From: Lepidonotus clava
Lineage: Eukaryota; Annelida; Polychaeta; Phyllodocida; Polynoidae
Assembly (NCBI GenBank): GCA_936440205.1
Contig: OW387133.1
Span: 10,072,001-10,136,000 of the forward strand
Length of the DNA: 64,000 bases
Reading direction: 5' to 3'
In this document: piece after piece, positions 56,587-64,000 of the stretch
How positions within the stretch are numbered: position 1 is the stretch's first letter
Layout: each line of letters starts with the position of its first letter
Translations under genes and position numbers: made by a program
The notes under the pieces: generated by a model
What the model was told of the DNA's origin: nothing
Database searches by the model: none
What the model saw: only the letters and a program-made list of their open reading frames with translations

Positions 56587-57459
56587 ATGACAAGCTATAA
56601 ACGAATGCTGCTCGTTCATCCAGATGTGTTGCAAAGTTCTAACAAAGTGGAAATGGAGAGTTCAACTGTTTCTGGCAAAGTTGATTCTCCACCTCCTGCC
56701 AAAGAAAGTGACAGGGATTCCTTTTTCGAAAGGTCAATGGTAAAAGAAAAACTTGAACCTACAGCGCCTACCGTGGAGGTGTTAGCTCGTTTACAAAAAG
56801 AAATGAGTCGTGTATTGAACGATCCAACGATGAGCAGAGAGGAGAAACTAGCCACATACAATGATCTCATGAACAGGTCCTCCATCCTTTCCTCTAAAGC
56901 TAAAAGTATGTTGTTTTCAACATCGCACCTTTCACGTTCTCCTTCACCATCTCCACCACCTTCTCCGACTATCATGAAACCTAAAAGAGTTTCTACAAAA
57001 CCGAGAGGACTACTTATGCCGAAGGTACTACCACATAAGATGGAAAAAGCACTAGAAAAAGTTCCGGGTTCTTACCATAACTCTGTGCGTAATCTCTACA
57101 AGACCTTGGCCAAATCACGAAAACAGTTCACAAAGGACGGTCGGCTCATTCTAGGAGACACACCTATAGATGAAACACATTTAATGAATCTTCTTTCGAG
57201 TGCAGTGCGACCGACTACTAAGAAGCGAGCCAGCTTACCGGGGCAGAAACAATTCGTCCAGATTGTTAAGAAGTTAAATCCGAAAATGAAATATATAAGG
57301 AACTACAACATGAAGGGTTCCGACAGTGAAGAGGAACATGAAGAGGTGGAAACACCTAGGCGGAAAGAGAAGTCTCCTCAACAAGAAGGTCACGGCCGAA
57401 GTAGGAGACATCGACACTTTACAGTAACACCATTTGTAAAATGGTCTACAAGGCTCTGA
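56587..57459 (+). CDS. Polinton structural-type protein, 290 aa
   Basis: Starts with a short Leu-Leu-Val-His-Pro segment, which recurs at the start of similar Polinton proteins. It continues through an acidic Ser/Pro region and a predicted coiled-coil stretch (about 63-108), a Ser-Pro-rich linker (about 118-132), a conserved-looking middle domain (about 150-240) and an acidic then Arg/His-rich tail. It begins 6 bp after the previous stop and overlaps the integrase start by 19 bp. The biochemical role is unknown; a virion or scaffold protein is likely from context. Confidence 0.85.
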   Translation: MTSYKRMLLVHPDVLQSSNKVEMESSTVSGKVDSPPPAKESDRDSFFERSMVKEKLEPTAPTVEVLARLQKEMSRVLNDPTMSREEKLATYNDLMNRSSILSSKAKSMLFSTSHLSRSPSPSPPPSPTIMKPKRVSTKPRGLLMPKVLPHKMEKALEKVPGSYHNSVRNLYKTLAKSRKQFTKDGRLILGDTPIDETHLMNLLSSAVRPTTKKRASLPGQKQFVQIVKKLNPKMKYIRNYNMKGSDSEEEHEEVETPRRKEKSPQQEGHGRSRRHRHFTVTPFVKWSTRL

Positions 57460-58526
57460 AGAAAGATGTGGTTAAACACTTCACTGATCCTAAACAGCCA
57501 GCAAGCTTCACAAGTGCATCCAAAATAAAGAAACACTATTTCAAAAACACTGACATAAAGCATATTGAAGATGCACTTGAATCTGTTGATGCTTATACTA
57601 AACATAAACCATTCAAGAGGCGGTTTCCTAGACGTAAAACACAGACTTTTGGAATAGATAAACAATGGCAAATGGACTTGATAGATATGCAACAGTTCAA
57701 AAAGTATAACAAAGGCTATTCATATATAATGGTTGCCATAGATGTCTTCTCCAGATTTGGATTTGCACAAGCTATAAAAAGTAAAAAAGCCACAGATGTT
57801 ACGGAAGCTTTCAAAGTTATGACAGTTAAAAGATGTCCTAAATACCTTCAAACAGATAAAGGTAAAGAGTTCCTGAACAAAACTTTTCAGGATTACTTGA
57901 AAGAGACAGGTGTATCTTTTTTCACTGGAGAAAATGATGACATAAAATGTTCTATAGCAGAAAGGTTCAACGGGACCTTACAACAGAAAATGTGGCGATA
58001 CTTCACTCACATGAAAACCTATACATACATAGATGTACTTCAAGATCTAGTGCATTCTTACAACCACACCTTTCATTCTACCATAGGAGGTCGACCGGTA
58101 GACGTTAATAAAGATAACGCCGATCGATTGTTCTATCATTTGTATGAAAGAGTGCGAGCTAAAGATTTAAAGACGAAAAGAAAACCTTTAATGAAAAGTG
58201 GTGATAGAGCACGAATTCTAAGAAAAAAGAAAACCTTTAATCGTGGATATGAACCAAATTGGAGTGAAGAAATATTCACTGTAAAGAACCCAGACTATAT
58301 TAAGGGGTATGAAATCGAAGATACCCTTCAAGAAAGAATAAAGGGGTGGTTTTATCCTCAAGAGGTTCAGAAGGTAAAAGTTACTCCGAGGAAGCAGTAC
58401 ACTGTCGAGAGCATCCTTAAATATAGAGGAAAAGGTGCTAAAAGAGAAGCACTCATTAAGTGGAAAGGATACGGAGACAAATTCAACAGTTGGGAACCAG
58501 TCAAGAACATACAAAAATGGATGTAA
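57441..58526 (+). CDS. Polinton integrase (RVE) with chromodomain
   Basis: Joins the element's ends to host DNA, making the 6-bp duplication. After a basic N-terminal region the RNase H-like core starts near residue 75 with Trp-Gln-Met-Asp. The catalytic acids are that Asp, the Asp of Gln-Thr-Asp-Lys-Gly and the Glu of Ala-Glu-Arg-Phe-Asn, the last two about 35 residues apart as in DDE integrases. The C-terminal 45 residues form a chromodomain (Tyr-x-Val-Glu-x-Ile-Leu...Lys-Trp-Lys-Gly-Tyr...Trp-Glu-Pro), which may steer insertion to modified histones. 361 residues is typical. Its end overlaps the next gene's likely start by 10 bp. Confidence 0.97.
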   Translation: MVYKALKKDVVKHFTDPKQPASFTSASKIKKHYFKNTDIKHIEDALESVDAYTKHKPFKRRFPRRKTQTFGIDKQWQMDLIDMQQFKKYNKGYSYIMVAIDVFSRFGFAQAIKSKKATDVTEAFKVMTVKRCPKYLQTDKGKEFLNKTFQDYLKETGVSFFTGENDDIKCSIAERFNGTLQQKMWRYFTHMKTYTYIDVLQDLVHSYNHTFHSTIGGRPVDVNKDNADRLFYHLYERVRAKDLKTKRKPLMKSGDRARILRKKKTFNRGYEPNWSEEIFTVKNPDYIKGYEIEDTLQERIKGWFYPQEVQKVKVTPRKQYTVESILKYRGKGAKREALIKWKGYGDKFNSWEPVKNIQKWM

Positions 58527-59938
58527 CCTGCACCCTACCCAGTAACTCATCTACTAAGACCTTTCCAGACAACACTCTGAGCACTTACAGAGTTCTTTTA
58601 CAAAAGTATATGGTACTACCAGCTGACACAGACTGTGCGTTATCTGAAATAACGCTTCCAGTAAAATGGTACAATGTGCGAAAATCAACTTTCTACCTTC
58701 TCAGCGCAGAAGCACCGTCAGAAAAGAAGAAACATAACACCGCACCAACTAGGGCAAGAACTTCCCGCGGTTCTGATGAACAGCCTTCTTCTGAATCTCC
58801 TGCTACTTCCACAACTACACCTGGAACTGCAGCTGGTTCAATTGAAACACCGACAGTACCAGACCCTGATCATGAAGAGTCTTCTGGAGCGTTTATTTCA
58901 GATGCAGTGTCAGCTGTAAGAACAGTTAGTGAGAGTATAGCTCCTCCGACACCAAGTTCTCACACTTCCGACGGACCTACACCTCCTAAAAAACCTAGAG
59001 AAGGAGTTACTCCATTACAAACACCTCCGACAAGGTCCGTTGAAGCTATCACTCGACTAAAGCGTGAAATAGAGAGCAGTAGGAAAAAACGTGACAGAGA
59101 ACCGTTCCTAACAGACATGTTTGATACTGATTTGGTAACACACATGCATGAAACACCCCCGAAAAGAAAACTAGAAGTTGAAATGGAGGGAATTGAAAAA
59201 GAAGAAAACGATGACGATGACGACCAACCAGAGCCCACAGAAGTATTCGAAGAAGCTGATGCTGATGAACCAAAAAAGCTGCCTCCCACATTGAGTTACA
59301 TCGATTCATTAGCAAGGAAGCACTTTCCAGGAAAACGGTCTTACGCTCGTTTCTCAATGGAAAGCGGGCGAGTGGAAACCAACAAAGATCTGATCAAACT
59401 CCTGAATAAAATAATGAAGAAAAATATACCAAAAGTCATCAAGAAAATGAAAGAAGAAAAGCGAAAAAATAAAGGAAATGGTCCAGATGAAATTTTCTCT
59501 TATAACGAATTCACAATGAAAACACTTATTGCACTGCCTTCCAACACAATGCTCGTCATACCAGAAAACCTTTCTTATCAACTTGGTTTCGAAGGAAAAA
59601 TATACATGGGTAGGCGCACACGAGCAAAACAAATAACAGATGTCAACTACAGAAACCATACAGTCTATGTCTACTCTGACATTATTCACAACGGGGTAGT
59701 AGGAGATACTGAAGCGCCACTTCTTCGATGTATGGCTGTAAACAACTACTCTCAAAAAACAATGGACACAATAAACTTTCCCAATTTGATTTTCCATCCT
59801 CTACGAATAACACATTTCAAAGAGATCGGAGTGTACTTAAGAGACAGTGCAGGCGAACCTATACCATTTGAGCACGGGGAAGTGTCGGTAGTACTGACCT
59901 TTAGAGCTCTCTCTCATCCCTATAGTACATTAGTATAA
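58517..59938 (+). CDS. Polinton minor capsid (penton-like) protein
   Basis: I choose the ATG at 58517 rather than the in-frame ATG at 58460, because the protein then begins with a Cys-Thr-Leu-Pro-Ser-Asn segment typical of this family and overlaps the integrase by only 10 bp. The first 70 residues and the last 110 look folded. The C-terminal part carries the Val-Tyr-x-Asp-Ile...Val-Gly-Asp...Pro-Leu-Leu-Arg and Phe-Glu-x-Gly...Val-Thr-Leu-x-Phe signatures of Polinton single-jelly-roll penton proteins. Between them is a long Ser/Thr/Pro-rich and acidic low-complexity region (about 75-270). Expected to form capsid vertices. Confidence 0.85.
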   Translation: MDVTCTLPSNSSTKTFPDNTLSTYRVLLQKYMVLPADTDCALSEITLPVKWYNVRKSTFYLLSAEAPSEKKKHNTAPTRARTSRGSDEQPSSESPATSTTTPGTAAGSIETPTVPDPDHEESSGAFISDAVSAVRTVSESIAPPTPSSHTSDGPTPPKKPREGVTPLQTPPTRSVEAITRLKREIESSRKKRDREPFLTDMFDTDLVTHMHETPPKRKLEVEMEGIEKEENDDDDDQPEPTEVFEEADADEPKKLPPTLSYIDSLARKHFPGKRSYARFSMESGRVETNKDLIKLLNKIMKKNIPKVIKKMKEEKRKNKGNGPDEIFSYNEFTMKTLIALPSNTMLVIPENLSYQLGFEGKIYMGRRTRAKQITDVNYRNHTVYVYSDIIHNGVVGDTEAPLLRCMAVNNYSQKTMDTINFPNLIFHPLRITHFKEIGVYLRDSAGEPIPFEHGEVSVVLTFRALSHPYSTLV

Positions 59939-59956
59939 GAAGGAAGACATTGGAAA

Positions 59957-60421
59957 ATGGTGAGTTACTATATGAACGTGCCACCCTTGTATTCATCACC
60001 AAGAGGTGAATATGGCCAATATTATAAGCGTTCACAATTTGGAAGTGGACAATTACCTGCTTTCGGTGGAGCTAAAAGACAACGTGGCCACGGAATATTC
60101 GGAAGTATAATGAGATCGGCTCTTCCGATGATAAAGAAGCTCGGTGCGTCAGCATTTAAAGCAGCCGTCCCCACCATCGTCAAAACAGGAAAAGGTGTTT
60201 TTGACGATGTCGTGGCTGGAAAAAACTTTAAGAAGAGCCTAGTAAAAAGGTCAAAGAGTGCAGGAAGTTCCTTAATGGACACAGCATTCAGTGCAGCCAG
60301 AAGGTACTTAAACACTGACGACGATGGCCCTCCAGCCAAACGACGCCGAGCAACGCAAGGTGCAAGACGTGGTAACGGGAAGAAGAAGAGTGTAGGTAGA
60401 CGTAAGTCTACCCTTTTCTAA
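59957..60421 (+). CDS. Polinton small basic core-like protein, 154 aa
   Basis: The N-terminus is Tyr/Pro/Gly-rich. A Gly-His-Gly-Ile-Phe-Gly motif then leads into an amphipathic helix region (about 47-85), and the protein ends in a very basic Lys/Arg tail (about 125-150). Proteins of this plan sit just before the major capsid gene in many Polintons and recall adenovirus pVI/core-type minor virion proteins. It likely binds DNA or lines the capsid. It begins 18 bp after the penton gene and ends 10 bp before the capsid start. Confidence 0.8.
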   Translation: MVSYYMNVPPLYSSPRGEYGQYYKRSQFGSGQLPAFGGAKRQRGHGIFGSIMRSALPMIKKLGASAFKAAVPTIVKTGKGVFDDVVAGKNFKKSLVKRSKSAGSSLMDTAFSAARRYLNTDDDGPPAKRRRATQGARRGNGKKKSVGRRKSTLF

Positions 60422-60431
60422 AGGGTTCATC

Positions 60432-61742
60432 ATGAGTCTCATTCACCCCTGTGCGGCAACATGTGCCGTAGGTGAATTGGATTTACACGCACTACCTATA
60501 TCACAGAAAGATATTCTCCGAAGTCAATTCGTCAAGAAAACAACAAACAACGCTCTCACTGACACCACAACTTGTTTTGACTTCACCTTCGAACCGAGCA
60601 ATCTTTACACAGACCTCAGCGAAGCTGAACTCTACCTAGAGTATGTAGTTCAAGCAAACGACGAAGCTGCCTTAACCGTGGCACACGATGCAGCTCCAGT
60701 CAACAACTTAATTCATTCACTTTTCAGCAGCGTGCAGCTTCTCGTCAACGGGGAGAAGGTAACTTCGAACAATGAAGAGTACTCCTACAAGTCCTATCTC
60801 ATCGACCTCCTGACGACGGAGGAGGGGGCCAGAAAGTGTCGCCTCCAAGGTTGCCAGAACTGGTTCATGGACACCCCGGAAAAAATGGACACCAGAGGTG
60901 CAGCCAACGCAGGTTGGAACTCACGACGAACAGTCCATGTCGGAGGTGTTAAGTCTATGGTAGCAAGACCACACCTCGATTTGTTTACTCAGTGTAAACT
61001 CCTACCCTCTCACTGCGAGATCAAACTCGTCTTCGAACGTCAGCCCGCCAGCTTCTACATGCAGATGGCCGCTAACGAGAGTTACAAAGTCGTCATCAAG
61101 AAGGCCGAAATGACCATGCGCCAAGTTCACGTCAGGGACGAGGTGGTGGAGGTACACAATAAAAGTGTACGCGACCCCAAGATGGGACCATTCAACTACC
61201 CGATCACCAGGAGCAAGGTCACAAAGCACACCCTCACGCAAGGTTCATCGGAGTACACGTGGACCGTCCCCGACACAACGCAGATCCCCACGGGGGTGAT
61301 TATTGGCTTTGTCAAAGAGTCGGCCAGCTCAGGGAGCAAGACGGAGAATCCGTTCAACTTCAAGCACTACGACGTAACAGAAGTAGCCTTGCAGTTCGAC
61401 GATCAGAAGTTCCACGTGAAGACAGACTTTGTCAACGGAAACGTTAGCAGAGCCTACAGTCAACTCTTCAAGGAGACTGGACTATTAGCTTCGGGTCACG
61501 ACTGCGGTATTCAGTTACATCATTTTAAGAACGGGTACACGTTGTTTGCTTTCGACCTGACCCCCGACCGAACTCCGGAGGACGCCCGAATCAACCTGCT
61601 GCGACAGGGAAAGCTGTCGGTGTCCCTGAAGTTTGCTGAAGCGCTGGGTCACGCGGTTTCAGTAATTATGCTGAGCACTTATGACAGCTTGATCCAGCTC
61701 ACAGCCGACCGATTGCCGGTCACTGACTACGCCATGGTGTAG
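60432..61742 (+). CDS. Polinton major capsid protein (double jelly-roll)
   Basis: Expected to form pseudo-hexameric capsomers of an icosahedral shell. 436 residues is usual for Polinton capsid proteins. Family-like features include the early Gln-Phe-Val-Lys segment, the Asn-Asn-Leu-Ile-His-Ser-Leu-Phe-Ser-Ser-Val helix-strand (about 96-106), the Trp-containing middle and the Leu-Leu-Pro-Ser-His stretch before strand Ile-Lys-Leu-Val-Phe. The C-terminal jelly-roll ends in a Ser-Thr-Tyr-Asp segment. Its codons are clearly GC-richer than those of genes on either side, similar to the spliced gene at 52232-53687. Confidence 0.93.
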   Translation: MSLIHPCAATCAVGELDLHALPISQKDILRSQFVKKTTNNALTDTTTCFDFTFEPSNLYTDLSEAELYLEYVVQANDEAALTVAHDAAPVNNLIHSLFSSVQLLVNGEKVTSNNEEYSYKSYLIDLLTTEEGARKCRLQGCQNWFMDTPEKMDTRGAANAGWNSRRTVHVGGVKSMVARPHLDLFTQCKLLPSHCEIKLVFERQPASFYMQMAANESYKVVIKKAEMTMRQVHVRDEVVEVHNKSVRDPKMGPFNYPITRSKVTKHTLTQGSSEYTWTVPDTTQIPTGVIIGFVKESASSGSKTENPFNFKHYDVTEVALQFDDQKFHVKTDFVNGNVSRAYSQLFKETGLLASGHDCGIQLHHFKNGYTLFAFDLTPDRTPEDARINLLRQGKLSVSLKFAEALGHAVSVIMLSTYDSLIQLTADRLPVTDYAMV

Positions 61743-61750
61743 AACTGAAG

Positions 61751-62251
61751 ATGGTTCTCAAAACCTCAGAATTGAACAAAATTCTACGCAACCATCCCCA
61801 CACAAATAGATATTTCCTTGGAACTTTTCCCTCTGATAGAATACCAAAAAAACCACAACCCTTCACTTGTTTCATTAGCAACACAGATCCTCACAATAAA
61901 CCAGGGGAACATTGGGTAGCATTTTGGGTATCACCACAAGGGAAAACTTTCTATTTTGACTCATTCGGGTTACCACCAATAGCTATAAAACACATCTCGT
62001 TCTGCCAACGTTCGTCATACGGTATCTGGGAGTATAACCGACAACAACTACAAGCACTCACAACCACCACCTGCGGAGCGCACTGTGTTCGTTTTCTCAT
62101 AGAAACATGTCGCACTCTCAACCCCTACGTCGCACTGTCAGCGCTAGGTACCCCAGCCATGACAAACCTAACGGACAAGACAGTTCTTTCTTACATGAAC
62201 TTAAACCGGTGGAAATGGAGAAGACGGAAACACCAGATGTTGAAACGCTAG
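61751..62251 (+). CDS. Polinton maturation protease (adenain/Ulp1-like, C5)
   Basis: Cysteine protease that processes virion proteins. Catalytic residues are visible in order: His in Gly-Glu-His-Trp-Val-Ala-Phe-Trp, Asp in Tyr-Phe-Asp-Ser-Phe-Gly, Gln in the Gln-Gln-Leu-Gln oxyanion segment, and Cys in Thr-Cys-Gly-Ala-His-Cys. 166 residues is close to other Polinton proteases. It starts 8 bp after the capsid stop, and its basic C-terminal tail overlaps the next frame. Confidence 0.95.
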   Translation: MVLKTSELNKILRNHPHTNRYFLGTFPSDRIPKKPQPFTCFISNTDPHNKPGEHWVAFWVSPQGKTFYFDSFGLPPIAIKHISFCQRSSYGIWEYNRQQLQALTTTTCGAHCVRFLIETCRTLNPYVALSALGTPAMTNLTDKTVLSYMNLNRWKWRRRKHQMLKR

Positions 62252-62526
62252 AAATGTGGTTATCTACAGATACAGCGGAAAAAGGAGAGTCATCAGAAGA
62301 AGAAGATGTAATACTGGACATGCCTAAGAGACGTCCCATATCACTAGGTCGCATGCAACGTGATCTGGAGAACACCATTGACTGTGTCGAGGCCCTGTCG
62401 TCTAATGTTGACCGACTCCTCTTCGCCGTTACCAACTTGCAAAGTAAGCTGGAAGAACTCACAGAACGTTCAGCGCAATCTAGAGGCTGTGGTTTCTCAT
62501 GCTCCAACAATTCCTTCGCCCTTTAA
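62215..62526 (+). CDS. Polinton small coiled-coil protein, about 103 aa
   Basis: A frame open from 62107, but the ATG at 62215 is the better start since it cuts the overlap with the protease from 145 to 37 bp. The first half is acidic (Glu/Ser-rich). The second half has a heptad-like coiled coil (about residues 45-90 from this start) with regular Leu/Val spacing, then a short Cys-containing tail. Not recognised. Its position as the last virion-string gene and its coiled coil would suit a cement or vertex protein, which is speculation. Confidence 0.6.
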   Translation: MEKTETPDVETLEMWLSTDTAEKGESSEEEDVILDMPKRRPISLGRMQRDLENTIDCVEALSSNVDRLLFAVTNLQSKLEELTERSAQSRGCGFSCSNNSFAL

Positions 62527-62991
62527 GAAAATAACTGACCAAGGACAATGAATTATAGATAAAAAGCTGAAAAATGACTGCCCAAGGACAATGAACTATA
62601 GCTAAAAAAACTGAAACATTTTCACTATATAGGAAATGTATGAAAAACCAAAAAAAGTATAAAATATATGAAAAAACATAAAATATTTAACAATTTTTTA
62701 AAAAATCTAAAAGAAAAGCAATGTATATATGAATTATAATCCGCTTTTTACGATTTTTAATAAAAAATAACTAAAAAAATGTTGTTTTGTTTTATTTATT
62801 ATATGTAATGAATAATAAATGCCATAAGCTTATACAAACTATATACAAAAAAAATGTAAAAATAACGAAAATAATAGAACATCCGGTAAATTATCCGGTA
62901 AAATATACGTAGAAAGTATATATAAAAAAAATGAAAAAATAACGAAATAACACATACGTTCCTTAAACGTATTTTTAAAAGTAGGTCACGA
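62527..62991. other. AT-rich right subterminal region of Polinton
   Basis: Almost pure AT-rich DNA. CCAAGGACAATGAA.TATAG followed by AAAAA.CTGAAA occurs twice (about 62538-62575 and 62582-62618), and ATCCGGTAAA twice near 62881-62900. Several AATAAA-like words (about 62757-62820) could end the plus-strand transcripts. No counterpart of the palindromes found at the left end. Confidence 0.75.
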
Positions 62992-63128
62992 AAGTAGGTC
63001 GTAATGACCTAATTATTCAAAGTCTCTATTAGTCTATGAACCTATTTATGCCCGATGCTCACTCGTACTGACCTAGTGACCTAATTAGTAGCATTGACTA
63101 TGCGCGCCAGCGACTCCATTATACTACT
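62992..63128 (-). repeat. Polinton right terminal inverted repeat
   Basis: Reverse complement starts AGTAGTAT and pairs with 45369-45505. TGACCT words at 63069-63074 and 63077-63082 mirror the two-base-spaced AGGTCA pair of the left end. Confidence 0.95.
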
Positions 63129-63134
63129 CCTAAC
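63129..63134. repeat. Polinton target site duplication, right
   Basis: CCTAAC, identical to 45363-45368. Confidence 0.95.
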
Positions 63135-64000
63135 TATTAGCAGCTTGTTAGGAACAAATGTCACAGTAAATATGATTGGCTGTCATGCGAGTTTGCTACA
63201 TATGTAAGGGAAGAATGATTAATGGTTAAAAGAAGCTTTAAATGTTATGGTTCTTGTCTATAGCCTTGTAGTCTGGATGCCATTTCATTACTACAAGTTT
63301 GTAAGTCCCAGAAAGCTCCCTGATCTAAAATAGAATCAGCTAGTATACTGTTAAACGACATTTACAAATCTGTTTTATTGAAGGTGTTCAGCAGACGCTG
63401 GTCGGTCTTTTAAGACGGTTAAGGAGGAGAAAGAAATAACGATAAGGATTTTTAAGATGTCGGCGTTGTTTGAGGACGTAATGGAGAAGGGAGAAGAAGT
63501 CGTGAAAAGAAGAGGATTGCGAATGACAGGGTTTTGCACGGTCTGGCCCACGGCTCCAGCAGAGTCACTTGTTTGTTTAGGACCGCCCTGATTGTCCCTG
63601 ACTGTTGCCGTGCGCAGGCGCAAAGGTCGTAGACGCCGGACAATGATCAAAAAGACAAGCGCCACTTCCGCCCCTAGCGGCGAGACCTGCGCCGTTTGAA
63701 GTGCGTTTAGATCCATTAGCCACAGGTCAGCGGGCGCCATACCCGCCTTCCTGGATCGTGAACACGGACAAGGGGCCCTTTTATTGTTGGCAATATTAAA
63801 CACAAAAAACACGTGCGGAGGACGTGGTCGGGCGTGTAGCGTCGGCTGCAAGACGGTAGATCTGGAGAGGGTGTGGGTTACAGGGGTAACGGGCATCAGC
63901 CGGTGTCTTGACATTGAGAGGGCTCAAGAAAAAGAAACCAAACTAAGATGATGATCAGATGTACATTTCCTTCAACCTGCACGCATGAGGCAGTGTCGAA
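63135..64000. other. Host flank right of the Polinton
   Basis: AT-rich, then GC-rich from about 63500 to 63930. A 179-codon minus-strand frame (63375-63914) lies across it. It has no motif I know, its hydrophobic and basic stretches follow base composition, and it lacks splice or promoter support, so I do not call a gene. Confidence 0.45.

Larger units (their letters stand above)
45369..63128. mobile_element. Polinton (Maverick), 17,760 bp, nearly whole
   Basis: Virus-like DNA transposon bounded by 137-bp terminal inverted repeats and a 6-bp target duplication. It carries the full defining set: protein-primed family B polymerase, retroviral-type integrase, A32-like packaging ATPase, adenain-type protease, and major and minor capsid proteins. 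Replication genes are on the minus strand at left; integration and virion genes are on the plus strand at right. Most frames are open at normal length; the polymerase appears broken about once. Intact target duplication and open frames argue for a recent insertion. Extra genes of unknown role are at 46186-47124, 52232-53687, 53814-54659 and 62215-62526. Confidence 0.97.

Noticed and set aside
58460-58516. Earlier in-frame ATG for the penton-like gene
   Set aside because: Would add 19 residues inside the integrase chromodomain; the ATG at 58517 fits the family start better.
63375-63914. 179-codon minus-strand frame in the right flank
   Set aside because: No recognisable domain, and composition drift across the frame.
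1-64000. tRNA, rRNA, CRISPR array, LTR retroelement or LINE
   Set aside because: I looked for T-loop words, reverse-transcriptase motifs, long direct terminal repeats and spaced repeat arrays and saw none that hold up.

Overview
The window is animal nuclear DNA, most like a marine invertebrate such as a lancelet, hemichordate or mollusc. I cannot fix the species from sequence alone. The first 45 kb has no dense gene series. It is AT-rich background broken by many short GC- and CpG-rich patches carrying promoter-like motifs, with tandem repeats, inverted repeats and small non-autonomous DNA transposons between them. I could not support any complete host protein-coding gene; a few short exon-like stretches are listed at low confidence.

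The clear feature is a complete-looking Polinton (Maverick) at 45369-63128. It has 137-bp terminal inverted repeats that start AGTAGTAT and match at roughly nine of ten positions, and it is flanked on both sides by the 6-bp target duplication CCTAAC. On the minus strand, from the left, are an unrecognised 312-residue protein, a protein-primed family B DNA polymerase carried in two adjacent open frames, and a GC-rich two-exon gene. On the plus strand are an unrecognised 281-residue protein, the packaging ATPase, a small basic protein with a hydrophobic tail, a 290-residue structural-type protein, a chromodomain integrase, a penton-like minor capsid protein, a small basic core-like protein, the double-jelly-roll major capsid protein, an adenain-type cysteine protease and a short coiled-coil protein. 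Replication genes thus lie left on the minus strand and the integration and virion genes lie right on the plus strand, in a compact string with several overlaps of a few bases. Most frames are open and full length; the polymerase looks broken about once. The element therefore looks young or nearly whole.

Outside the genes the Polinton has structure that the standard description does not explain. There are two long imperfect palindromes just inside the left end that share one core. Nuclear-receptor-like AGGTCA half-sites are spaced as DR2 in both termini and DR1 inside the left one. Two further hairpins and a four-copy repeat lie in front of the ATPase. Two genes, the spliced one and the capsid gene, have a base composition unlike the rest.

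In the host part the points most worth a second look are a 161-bp inverted-repeat-bounded block with housekeeping-promoter motifs (22019-22179), a 479-bp PIF/Harbinger-like MITE with TTA target duplication (31020-31498), a 74-bp tandem repeat open in all three forward frames (19604-19823), strong G-quadruplex motifs, twin palindromes with an E-box (20457-20487), and a possible 63-bp phase-symmetric exon (19424-19486).
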